Shown in pieces: positions 28,346 through 40,642 of a stretch of 64,000 nucleotides of DNA. The notes under the pieces are model-generated. The model worked only from the letters and a program-made list of their open reading frames with translations. It had not been told where the DNA came from and searched no databases. A program made the position numbers and the translations under genes. The number at the start of each line of letters is the position of its first letter. The stretch's first letter is position 1. The DNA lies in contig JBAMDO010000076.1 in NCBI GenBank assembly GCA_037074765.1, positions 182,490-246,489 on the forward strand, read 5' to 3'. The DNA is from Mansonella perstans. Its lineage: Eukaryota; Nematoda; Chromadorea; Rhabditida; Onchocercidae.

Positions 28346-28652
28346 GAAAAATTGAAAATTTTAGTTCAACTACATTTTACCATTAATGGTTGTCAAAAAT
28401 GTTGTTTGTGTTTCATTATGTAGCTATCTTCATTTAATCATATTAATAATTTTAAAGGCATTGATGTATTGATTGATATAATTATTTGTAATTAATGATT
28501 ATGTTATTAATTATCATCATTGTTGTTAATTATTACAATCATTATTATCTTTAGAATCTTCATTGATATTATTAAAGTTATACTTTTTTTCATTCTAATA
28601 ATCAGAAAATGATAATATTATTGATTATGAATGGAAAATATTATTGATTATT

Positions 28653-29172
28653 ATGACAAAAATAATGATAGCATTAGTGATAATGGCGATGATGATGATG
28701 GTGATAATGATGATGTTAATGATCGGATCAATGCATTATTATATCACAATTGATGCGTTACCGTTTCCGGAAGATTTCGACTCATTCTTGGAATTGTTGT
28801 TCGAGCATTCAGAATGTTTGTTCTCTTAGCTAGTTTTTCTTTGCTACTTAAAATTTATTTCATTTTTCGAGCATTTTTAAAATTTTAATTTTAAAAGGAA
28901 TTTTTTCATTTCATTTTTGAATTACTTAGAATAGTTTCAATATAGTTCTTTGAAAAAAAAATGATTGAAAAATGTTGTAAAATTAGCATATCCTAAAAGC
29001 ATATCCATCTACAACTTTGATCAATGTGCATTTATGCATGCATGCATGTCAATTGAGGTTTTATATATGCGTGGACATTTGATGCAAACAAATGCTGGGT
29101 AGTTACATATTGTAATATTAGTATTGTTATTATTATTACCATTATTATTATCATTATTATTATTATTGTTAC

Positions 29173-29248
<76 letters not shown>

Positions 29249-29301
29249 TTATTATTATTATTATTATTTTTTTTATTATTATTATATTATTATTATTATT
29301 A

Positions 29302-29375
<74 letters not shown>

Positions 29376-29386
29376 TATTATTATTA

Positions 29387-29444
<58 letters not shown>

Positions 29445-29500
29445 TATTATTATTATTATTATTCATTATTATTATTATTATTCATTATTATTATTATTAT

Positions 29501-29535
<35 letters not shown>

Positions 29536-32174
29536 GTAGGCGAAGATTTTCTGTCCGATAATAAATGGTCGACAGTTGGTTTACGTGAGTGTAAACCGTA
29601 CGTATGCAACTTTCCACATGAACTGTGCAGAAGACCTGCTGCAAAATATCAGGATGAAACAACTAATACGTGTTCCAGAATACCCGAAAATGTAGATTTT
29701 TATCTATTTCACATACCTTCTTCTAAAAAAAACTACCACAATAAAATTTTTTCACTCAAATTTTGCATATTTCGTCAAAAGCTTCCAAAATACATAGTTG
29801 CTAAAAAGGAATATTTCTGTTAATTATTTCAAGAAATAAATTTTTAAATAAAAACGAAATTTGTTAGACAAATTAAACAATAAACTTTACCTTTTCTGAC
29901 ACTTTAATCTTTATAATAAGTTATTTGTAGCTTTGTTTAATTTTTATAGCTTCTCAATAAATTTTTTTCCAAAAAAAAAAATGGTAAACAAAGAAATTAT
30001 ATTTTTTTGATAAATTCAAAATTCTTTAATAAGTAGTGCTTAACGGCAGCGAATGGTGGAATAGCATTGATAACTGATACTAATGCTCTTACCGGTAATG
30101 GAATTACAAATTCAAATATCGACGAATCAAAATTAACAACGGTTAAATCATCATTGCCAGGCCATTTCTCTAAGATCTCATCATCATCGTTTATTCGTTC
30201 TACAGGTATATTTTAGTTTTCGATTCAAATTTATATCGCGGATCGGTTTAATATTATCGATAATGCCAATGTTATGTTACTCTGTTGATGCAGTCCTTTA
30301 ATTTTGAGTCTTTTGATGCAATTCTTCAATTTCGATCCCAGATTTCATCTTATACCATAATTCCAATTTATACTTATATTAAATCAGCTATAATTATCAA
30401 TTGATTTTTATACAGTTAATTCTTGGCGTTTTAGACTTTGTTTTATCTTTGTCTTTTTAAATTCACTTTTTGTTTTCTCAAGTTTATTCCTTTTTAACTT
30501 TGATTGATTTTGTTTATTTCAATTCAGCACTTTTTTTCCCTACTTTAAGTTACTTCAACTTGGTATTTAAATTTAAAGATTCTTCAATTATGGGATAGTT
30601 ATGGAATTCATTTATCGCTATTGTTTATTATTCCATTTGAAAACATAACAAATTAAATTTCAAATAGTAACTTTGATCGATTTATCCAATTTTACAGAAA
30701 TAACAACGAAATCAGTTGCTAGCTTGGTTAGCATTTGTGATTTGGAACAACCACAAGGAACATTTTGTGGATTTACTATTAAAGTAGCTTACAACAGGTT
30801 TTTAAATTTTAATTTTGCTCTAGTCGAGTTTTTTTTCTTTTTTTTTTGTTCACTCATCAATCTTATGCAATGATATATAGTTATCATACTGAAAGATTGC
30901 TTATCAAGACAACAATACAACAATAATAATCACCAATAGTAATCACCCATAGTGGTAACTGTGCTAATATGACATAAGATTATCATTAGTGACCCTATGT
31001 GACCACTGAAATATTATCAATGAAAGTTTTCCAGTAATTTTTCTAATAGTTTAATTTTTTTGTAATTTTTTTGAGACAAAAGTGAAATTTCAAGCAAGTA
31101 GTAAATGAACTTATTTTAATGATAAAATTTATCATCAGTGCAAAAAGTGTAAAATGGATTTTTTTGTTAATGATTAAAATTCTTATTTCCCTCATGTTTA
31201 TCCTTGCAATGATCTTATACAAAAATAGGACAAAATATAATTAATACTTCATTGATTTCAATGATATAATTAAAACTTCAGTGACAATTTAGACAAACTA
31301 TAATTAATGCTTTAATGAATTTATTGCCAATTTATCATTTCATATTTTTCGCTAGAAACAATCAACGATGTGAACAATTTTGGTTTCCCGGTTGTCGTAC
31401 GAGTGAAACCAATGAAAATTTATTTGATACAGTTGAAGAATGCATGGAAAAGACTAATGTTTGCCAAGGTGTGCAATTTTTATTTCAGGCCCACAACAAA
31501 AATTGCTGCTCCTGATTTGCAATAATTGCTCTTATTAATTAGTACCAACTGCATTTTTTACTAGAGAAATGAAATATTTCATATACTTTTCCCAATTAAT
31601 TAATGAATGGAATTCGGAACGATTAATAACAACCACAAGGTTCACTTGGATATTGATTTACTGGTTGATATGAAAATGACGTTACCGAGCTATTGCTATT
31701 ATAAAATGATCGAGAATTACATTTTCAGGAACCGGATCTTTCGTACCATTTTTTACTACTTTTCATTCAACAATACCAGTTGAAACGACTTTTTCACCAG
31801 CACCATTGATTGCACCATATTTAGCAACTACTACAGCTATACCACCAGAGATTATTGATAATACTGCAATGGTAAAACCTGAAGTTGCACCAATAGCTCG
31901 ACCATTAGGTCTATTGCCATGGCTTTTTGGCGGGATTCCGAGCGAAACGGTAAATCCATATGGTCGATTTATTCATCCGCAGTCTTCGTTAAAACCACCA
32001 GAAGTAACGGCACAACCATACTGGTTAATAAATCCTTCCGCTGCCAAAACGATACTTGGCTTAATTTCTAGCGGATTGTCACATTTTACCAATGGCGGAT
32101 CGGACGAGACAGAAGGTGGCGGCAATTTTTTCAATCAGGTACCTCAATTTCTACGTTCACTGCAAAGAGGATAG
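28653..32174 (+). CDS. Predicted secreted Kunitz-like protein
   Basis: Exons in matched phase: 28653-28815 (first exon, tentative), 29540-29691, 30037-30205, 30698-30797, 31356-31468, 31729-32174. The product is about 380 residues. The first exon gives a Met/Ile-rich hydrophobic leader (MTKIMIALVIMAMMMMVIMM) that could be a signal peptide. Residues about 70-106 form a five-cysteine module (LRECKPYVCNFPHELC). Residues 175-231 are Kunitz-like, with six cysteines, the conserved F-x-x-x-x-C and YNR, and the FWFPGC core, split by one intron. Cys spacings are 9, 14, 7, 15 and 6, versus 8, 15, 7, 12 and 3 in BPTI. The residue after the second Cys (P1) is Gly, so classic trypsin inhibition is unlikely. 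The last 150 residues are Pro/Thr/Ala-rich. The remaining exons are well supported; the first exon is inference. Confidence 0.7.
29117..29536. repeat. TTA/ATT trinucleotide microsatellite, about 400 bp
   Basis: This is a near-continuous (ATT)n array with single-base slips, ending within a few bases of the acceptor gtag at 29536-29539. The open frame over it reads poly-Leu, poly-Tyr and poly-Ile and is not coding. Confidence 0.95.
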
Positions 32175-35100
32175 AAAAGAAAAGTCTTTTTCGCAAAATT
32201 TTATTTGTTCATATGCAGTACTGTACAAATCTCATTTGTTTATATAAGTCCTCAATCTCTTCATTCCTTTTTTGCCACATCAGATTACCAGTTTAGCTGC
32301 ACTAATTGCATTACTGTAGCTAAATTATTACTATAAGTAACTGGCAAACATTAAACAATTGTTGTCTCATTTAAATTTTAAAAAGTGTTTATAAGAAATG
32401 CTTCTATTCACCTATTTTTCATGTTTAAGTCATTACAACAATTATAAGTGTCAAAATTTTAAAATATCTAATTCTAAATTATTTATTTTATAAACTTGTT
32501 GCAGTGATGAATCACTTGTAAGATAAATTAGATTTCATAAATTTAATTCATAATTTAATGAAAAAATATTCAATTCAACTTCACTTCATTCATAATATTT
32601 GAAAAATAAGAGATAAGAAAAGAAAAAGCTTTGATCTTTCATTTAAATCTTCCTCTCTGCGATTTAGAAGTATTTTGTATCTTTAAGCCTTTTTAAGTAA
32701 CTCAACAAATACTAATGAAAAAATTAGCAAAATGTTAAAAATAATAAAGCAGAATGAGTATTTACAACACACTGAGGCGATATGTGAAAAACATTCATTC
32801 TGTTTTATTATTTTTTCAATGAATTTTAATTAATTGGAATATTAATGTAATAATTGAATATTTAAAATAAATAAAACATTATTCGAATTTAGAATGTATA
32901 TTTGAAATCGATTTACTTCACATATTACTGCCTTCTGTTTTTTCCAGCGTAAAATTAAGTTACCATTGATTATTAAATAATATGGATGATTTTTTTTGTT
33001 TTGCATTTTTCACAAAACATATTTCTAATGATAAATTCATTGTTAAATTTTTCTTGTCAATAATATTCAGTTATTTTATTGACGACTATTTGTATCGTAT
33101 CTTTGAATAATTTATTAATGTTTTTGTAATATTGTTGGCTTTTCATAATTAATAATTGAAATATAGCTAGTTTCTTAATTTTAAAAATGTATTGCAATCA
33201 AATTTAACATTAAAAAAAAATTCCTTCCAGAAATTGAACATTCTAAAATAAAATTCATTGCGATGTTTGGTACAATTCAAGCAACAGCCTCACAAGTAAA
33301 TAAATGATAAAATAATATGAGCAATCAGAAAAATTGAACTCAAAATTTGTCCACTAATTTTTAATTAAATAATCGAGTAATTAACATGTAATTCTAAATC
33401 CTCATAATGACACAGTCATTTAATAAATTTAATTAATTCCGCAATTAAAACAAATTTCGAATAAATTCCGATTTTTTCTGTATTAATGTAAACAGCTGAC
33501 TTTCAGTCACTTCTTTCATTTTGAAATTCATACAAATTTCAGTCGTGCGATCTGCAGACAGAAATTTCTTCACTTTGCTAACTTCAGAAAAAAAAATATC
33601 CCGTCTGAACAATTTAAAAAGATGAATTGAAATTTTGACTTTCAAAATTACTCTAATTTATTATATTTATTGACAATATGGTTGTTAATTTGATTTTAAT
33701 CGAAATTTACTTTTCGATAAATTTAATCTAACGAAAAGCTGCAGCTGCAGTGATTCCAGATCAGTCATTTCAAGGGTTACAATTTTTGGATATATTTCAG
33801 TTCAATTCAAATTAATTTAAATAAGCTTGAAAGTATTAGGAAAGTGCTTTATTGCATTGTGCTTCTTATTGTGAAAAAGGTTGAAAATTCTACAAAATTT
33901 TACATTAAAAATTGCAAATTGCGAAAAAAGAAGATTTCAATATTTTTTCCAAAAATTTTTTGGCCAAATTCTATGTTTTCATTAATTATAAGTTTATCGT
34001 GATTTTCCCTTCATTATCGCATACTACTATCATGATTTCTTCTTAGTTCCATACAAAAAAAAAACTTAAACGAAACTCACACTTCTGCTAGTAATTGATT
34101 AAGCGATCGAAAATCGACATTCTGGTACTGTAAAAGAAAGAAATTCTCAAAAAATATTTCTTAAAATTTCAAAAAAATTTCTTGAAGGACTTTTTTTATC
34201 CAAATCGAAATGAATTGTTTCATAAAAAACTCTTTTTACAGACTTTTATGAAATTTCAGCAAAATTATCCTTAACGTCTATCTCTACGAAGCAATGGGAC
34301 ACAAATATTGCTAGGTTAAATGAATTGCACAAAAGTTAACAGAGGAAATTTTAAAAAAATTCTGTTTAATGAATTTTATGCATCCTTAGAGGACCTTAGA
34401 GTCAATAAATTTTCATTTTTATCTTGAAATCTCAGGATAATTTTTCTCGCTGTAAATGAAAGATTTTGCAGAGTTTTTATCCACCACTAGCAACTACCAT
34501 TAAATTATTTATTTGTCAAGTTACTTAATTTGTTTTTCGTAAAAATGAGCGAATCCATTTTAGCAAAAATAGTTGATGCAACAAAATATCAAATTTAAAT
34601 TTATTAAATTTATACAATTATGTAATAAGAAGATCGTAAGTGACTGATAGCAAAACGACCGAAGACCAGAAAAATCATGATATCTATTTTTATGTTTGAA
34701 AATTTTCATGAACAAAATAAATGAACAAATGGACGCGTATATGTCTGATGGATATTATATTTTTAAAATTGATCTAAAATTTCGAAATTTCAATGAAAAG
34801 TCAATAAATGTTCAATTTTCCCTTATAAGCGCTTTTTTCTCTCCATCACTGCCGCTGTTTTTGAGAAACAATACCTGGGAAGCAATGTTATGCATGCTAT
34901 ACTAAGAAAAAATTTAATTTGATTAAATTTATCAACAAATTGAAAAGCTGATTCATGGCACAAATGTCACCTGTCATGGAAAAGTACTAAGTTTTAATGT
35001 AATAGCAATATCAGCTGGCAGAAAGGAATAATAATTAAATAAAAAAAAAGTTTTTGCGAAAGCATTTCAAATCCAAATAAAAGCATTTCGAATTTCAGTA

Positions 35101-38100
35101 ATTAAGTTGTAAAATTGTACAAAACAATAAGCGTTAATTAATTTATGCATTCTATGAAAAATTTTAATTCCTTCCTCTAACGTAGAAAAATCAAATGTTA
35201 GATCGTGCATAACAATATTTTATACGTAGAATATAGTTGGTTTCAAGAGTTTGATAAGTCATTTATATTAAAGCAATAATGATGATTAACCCTTGAATGG
35301 TCAGTAATGAACTTGAGTGGTCACCGCGGAAAGGTTATAGTGATAATGCAAATTATTGAAAAAAAAATAAAATGATGAAATGAATTTTTTAAAAGTGACA
35401 ACACATCGTGAGAAATTTTGTCAAAATATTCAAGTTGCATTTTTTCAAAACATTCAATTTTCAAGTAGCAGTGATGATTTTTTTGAAATAGCCTTATTTT
35501 AACTATAGAGCCATAAACAAGTAATCATCTTGCAAACATATCATGCAATATGAATAATGAAGAACTTTGAAAAATAAATTAAAATTGATAGAGTGCAGAC
35601 CATAGAGCACACTTGTTTAAAATTAATGAAATAGTTGGAAAAGAGAACTTCTTGAAGGAAATTTAATGGGAAAACAATAAAGTACAGGTGCTAAGCAGCT
35701 GTAAGATTTCAATAGGGAAATCTTTCGAAACAAAACTTTTCTTTCATTTATCAAAATTTTTACTCTTCCTTTCTTTGATTTCACAGTGCCTAGTTTTCCT
35801 TGAAAACGATTTTTCTCTTGTTCATTTCAAAAAATATTGGAAAGCTAAATCTTTTATATAAGGAAGGAGTGATGCAAAAAGCATACATTTCAAATATATA
35901 ACTTCCCATTTTAACATTTTTAAAAGAACAAATCGCAAATTTTTGTTTGTCGAAATTTGCCGTTTTACAAAGAAGAAACGAAAAGTTTGTAAAAGATTTC
36001 TTGGAAATTTTTCGATGAAAGCAATCGTTTCCATTTCATTGCTGCTTTCTCACATTCCTTTAAATTTTTAAATCGCTTCTTCACTTTTCTTGTGAGAAAT
36101 ATACAATGATTTTATTGCCAAAACAAGGAATTGAATAATTGAATAAAGTGATTGAATAATTGAATACGCCGTGAGGAAAAAGAAAGTTTGAAAAAAATAA
36201 AAATAAGCAGGGAAATTTTCATGTGGCAATTACAATTTTTAGTATCAAAGATATCATTGATAAGTAGTGAAGTAATTCGACCAGTGAAAAGATGAAATCA
36301 AATGACAAGATAAAATGTCAAAAATTACCAAACATAATAAAAAAGAATAAATTATTTCTTTTAAAATACGATTTTAACTCTCACTTTATGAAATTTCAAA
36401 AAAATACTTCCAAATATTGTTTCTCAATATCTCAACGTTGTTAAATAAGTTCCCATTTTAACTTTTTTAAAAAACAGGTACAAAACTTCGCGACAAACTG
36501 AAATGACTCTCGAAGTGAATGCTTGCCAAGTTTTGCGGACGAAAAGAAGTTTTGGTCTTTTTTTAACAGCGTAATCGTCACAAGATATGAAATTTTAATA
36601 CTTAAATAGTAGCATGCAAATGTCAACTTTAAAAAAAAGTGCGAATGGCCCAAGTTTTTCCAGGATATGTTATTAAAAAAAAGGACAAAAAAGTAAACAA
36701 TCAAATTTCCTGGGAAAGATTTTGAAGTTCGGGCGACAAATATGGGAAGTTCTTTGCTAATGTGATTGCGAAAAGAAATGACATAGAGATCACAAAATTT
36801 TTTGGCGAAAGGATACGAATTTCAGAAATTTTTTTTTCCTTATTTTGTTTTTGAAAGGAAAATGTTTTCTTGTATTTTCCAAAAATTTCTGCCAATTGAA
36901 CTAGCAACTTAATAATTGGATTTTTAATTAGCAACAAATATTAAATATTCCAATGCTAAATTCATCATTACAGGTAATTAATTTTTTCTTAAATTAATTA
37001 GAAATTAGTCACAGTTTTTTCCGATTAAGCAAAATATGCTATCATTAAATGTTGCTTGCTCACAATTATTCTCATAATGATAAAAACTAATTCTTTAGTA
37101 ACCTTTAATCACTCTAATAACATTAACATAATCATCCAATTTTATAACAAAACAACGCCACTCCCACGTTACCATACACCACTGCATAGTAAGATTTGCC
37201 GATGATTAGCATTCAGAGCCTGAATTTTAGTTATAGCTTTAAGTTAAAAATCGATTCGGACTAGCAGAGTGCTGCTGTTACCATAAGGCTACTAAAATGA
37301 ATTTCCAAATTCTGAAAAAGTTATAACACAAAAATTCTAGTGTCGCCAAATTTTTTTCTCTCATAAAATGTATTAATTGAAAAGGCATTATAAATAAACG
37401 ACTAGAAGAATAGAAATTGGAATAAAAAATTTCCATCAAACTTAATTCTCAATAACAATAATATTATCAAATTCCATAATATAATTATAGTATGCGAACT
37501 GCTCAAATTTATGTAAATAAATTGAAAATTTGATGTAATTAATTGAATTGAATTAACAGATTGTGTTTAAAATATTTTATGTCAAACGAATAAATTTACA
37601 TTGATAGCTAGACCCGTTTCATCACAGTTAAGTGATAAAATGTGGAATTAACAATAACAAGCAAGGTAATAACAAAGCATTGCGAAGACATTTTCGAAAC
37701 ATCACTTTTCAGAAATTATACAAATACAAAATAAAATCATTAATCGAAAAAAACGAGAGAATAAATATGAAATCGAAAAAGAAACAAAGTAAGGAATGAT
37801 AGTACATACAGTATTGAAGTTTAAATACTTGAAAATTCATTAAACAAGAAATGTCGTCAAAAAAAACAAGAAAAACGTCTCAGTTCGAATTTTCAAAATT
37901 TGTTTAATTTTCCCATGAAAAATTGTCGCTTTTTTTCGCGAACAACAACTTTAAATTTATTGTTTAATTCAATTAATAAATTTTTCCAATTAAATCAATT
38001 AATAAAGAAAAAAATATTTTTTTTTTAATATGAAAAACAAACGTCTGATTTTTTTTAAATGAGAATTTTCCAAGTAATGTTTAAAAAAAATTTCTGGCTT

Positions 38101-39067
38101 AAATTGAATAAATTGTTATATTAAAAAAAAAAACCTCATTACTTACTTAATGTAACAAAGCCTTATTTTTTTTAGAAATAAAAAATTTTCCTACAACAAT
38201 TTTTTAAAGTACTCAAAGACAATTACATTTCATTTTATATGAAAGTAAAACTTACACAACAATTCTTTTTTCGAAAGAAATTAATTAAATACAGTAATTT
38301 TTGCTTAAAAAACATTTCCCAACAATTCAAAGCAATAAAAATGAGAAAAATGATAGGATTAATGAATTGCACTGGGAATTAAGTTGTCTATTTTTTCATT
38401 TTGCACAGCATTAATCAATTGAACTTGACAGTTTTTTTTTTTTTTTTAATTTTGAAATTTAAAAAACGTTTTTGTAAACACAATTTGATTTTTGATAATT
38501 TCTCCTCCAAATTATTTCGACTATTGACTTAAAATAATTCAGTGACTTAACTATTGAAGCAAAATATTTCAATAGGAATAATCATCCAATTTTTTTTTTT
38601 TTTTGATTTTATACATTGAAAGAAAACTCACCAAAATCAATTCGCTGAAAATGAAATTATTAGTAATTAAAACAATTTTTTTAATTGATTGTTCAAGTTC
38701 AAATTATAAGAAATAATCATATTTTAAAATAAAGAAAAAAATTTAACAAAGAAATTCTCTCATACAAATTTTTCATCAGTTAAGAGAAAGAGAGGGAAAA
38801 TTATTAGAAGCTATCCTTTATATATCGATATATATGTACTTGCAGCAAAATTTCCAGCACGTACACTTCTTTCGATCTATTGCATTTACGTATTATTTAC
38901 GTAAGCGATTCACTTATCAAAATTATGTACTCATAATAAAAGCGATTAACTTCAAAATTAATTACTTACAAAAATTGTACATTTTTTTCTACAGTACACG
39001 AAAAACATATTGTTGTCATTTAAGCAAGCCAGTTTCAGGTACCAGAATTACATAACATGTATGAACG
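32175..39067. other. Long stretch without supported exons
   Basis: It lies between the ends of two convergent genes. The minus-strand open frames at 33445-33645, 35822-36034 and 36441-36937 have no matched splice sites or recognisable domain. Two of them overlap a shared repeat (see 35900-36490). A, T and AT runs dominate. Confidence 0.5.
35900..36490. repeat. Two diverged copies of a short interspersed repeat
   Basis: The segments near 35902-35935 and 36449-36480 both read ttcccattttaac.tttttaaaa with flanking similarity. On the minus strand both encode a KWE-V/L-I stretch, the only reason the frames there look alike. Confidence 0.5.
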
Positions 39068-40537
39068 TTATGTATCATACGTAATCGTGTATGATTTCCT
39101 TGCAGCACTGGTAGCGTTTGACGTTGGAATAGCAGCACGTGGTATAAGTGATCGTTCCACGGGCGTAGGAATCAGATGCGGTGGTGTTTTTTCATCAAAT
39201 GATGCCAATGATGATTCACTAGGGAATGAGCGTAATTCCAACGTTGGTAAAGTGGCTTTTAACTGAAAATTTAAAATTTTTTGCAAGAAAAATCCTTCAA
39301 AACATCTCCGGAAAATCAATTTCAAAATTAAAACTTGCAAAATATTTCGAACAGAAAATGAAAAATCACTTTATTTATGTTATAGAATTTTTTGGACAAA
39401 AATTATGAATCGAAAAACTTCTTTCCTGAACTGTCTTATTTGTAAATTTCAATCTTTTTCTGATTCTTTTCACTCAGTCAGTTTTTACGAAGGATTGAGA
39501 ATTTATTAATAACAAATATAAATTTGATTTTTTGACCAATTAGTTTTATGTCTACATATTTTGTGAAAAATTTTGTTTATTGTTGCGCTTATTTCTAAAA
39601 TTTCCCTTTTCACAAATTTCATTACTCTAGTTCTACTTAATTTTCATTTCGCGTAGTTACTGCATTCATTACTCAGTCCAATCAATGGGGACAAAGTGAA
39701 AGGAATTATTCGGATAAATGAATCAAACAAAAAATGATTCTTTCGTTGAAATCGAAAAAAAATAATTCAATATGATTGTATTATTCTTGTTTTTTTTTTT
39801 TAAATTTTAAAATAATTATTGAGTAATACTTGCATAATTTTTAAAATGAATCCAAAAGTTGATTTGACTGTTTGTTTCTTGAAATTTTCTAAGAAACGAA
39901 AAAAAAGAGATAAAATTATGCGGGAAAAATAGTGTACCTGCATTTTTTTGAAGGCTAAATCAGTACCGGATGGAATTTTCCGGCCTGTCAAGACTTTTGG
40001 TTTGGTGATAACAATGTCTAATCGATTGAAATCAATGTAACCAATTTGCACTCGTCGTTCACCATTCAAAACATATGTTGTATTATAGCTATTCTCACAT
40101 ATATCATCATTTAACGTTTCATTATTACTAAACATCAAATGAGTTAAGATAGCGATTTTAAAAAATTATTTGTTATAAATAATTTTATTCAATTCCGATT
40201 TTGTTTGATAGTATATTACTGTCCTGAAAATGATAGAGAGATTTGTAGCATGAATAGATTCTATCAATGCTATTCTGATAACAAAATGATTTTTGGAAGG
40301 GCTAATTTTTCTTTTTTGATTGCATCATTACGACTAATAGCAATAATAGTCAAGGAAAATTCGGTAATACGAAAATTTTCATTCAAAGATTAACTGGATT
40401 AACTTGAGTACTATCAAATTATGTACAACAGGTACTAACCGTAATTCGTCATCCTCATCACTAATTGTCACTTTTGACGTTGATGTAAGCGATTCGTTAT
40501 CCAAATTTGTACAACAGAGCAGAGCAGAAGTAGCCAT
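39068..40537 (-). CDS. Unrecognised small protein, 160 residues, three exons
   Basis: Exons 40537-40440, 40127-39938 and 39262-39068 join in phase (2, then 0). The product starts MATSALLCCTNLDNES, has an acidic DEDDE patch at about residue 28, a compact middle (VQIGYIDFNRLDIVITKPKV), and a Ser/Pro/Thr-rich tail ending in TAA. I recognise no domain and see no membrane segment. The ATG lies only 105 bases after the probable stop of the large gene upstream on the same strand, which is the spacing of a nematode operon. A cryptic out-of-frame ATG 22 bases upstream would give a short signal-like peptide (MFVTFFLWLLLLC). The alternative is that these are the last exons of the large gene; no acceptor in the right frame was found to support that. 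Confidence 0.6.
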
Positions 40538-40642
40538 AAAAAAAAAGTTACAAACATTTTGGCCACTTTTTTCCAAAATTTTCCGAACGAAAATTAGTTA
40601 AAAATTTGATATGAAAATATAATTGAGAAATTTTGGAAAATC

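Larger units (their letters stand above)
24671..28652. other. Intergenic stretch upstream of divergent genes
   Basis: It lies between SEC61G (minus) and the Kunitz-like gene (plus). I saw no supported exon. It holds a CT tract at about 25440-25490, a repeat block at 26540-26722, and CA and GA tracts at about 28238-28345. Open frames here are low-complexity Phe/Leu/Ser reads. Confidence 0.5.

Noticed and set aside
29124..29561. Long plus-strand frame of Leu, Tyr and Ile
   Set aside because: It is the translated TTA microsatellite; only its last bases overlap a real exon, in another frame.
33445..33645. Minus-strand frame after a ctgaag acceptor
   Set aside because: No donor follows the coding-looking part and no partner exon was found.
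35822..36937. Minus-strand frames as a small gene family
   Set aside because: Their likeness comes from a short shared DNA repeat; there are no introns, motifs or leaders.
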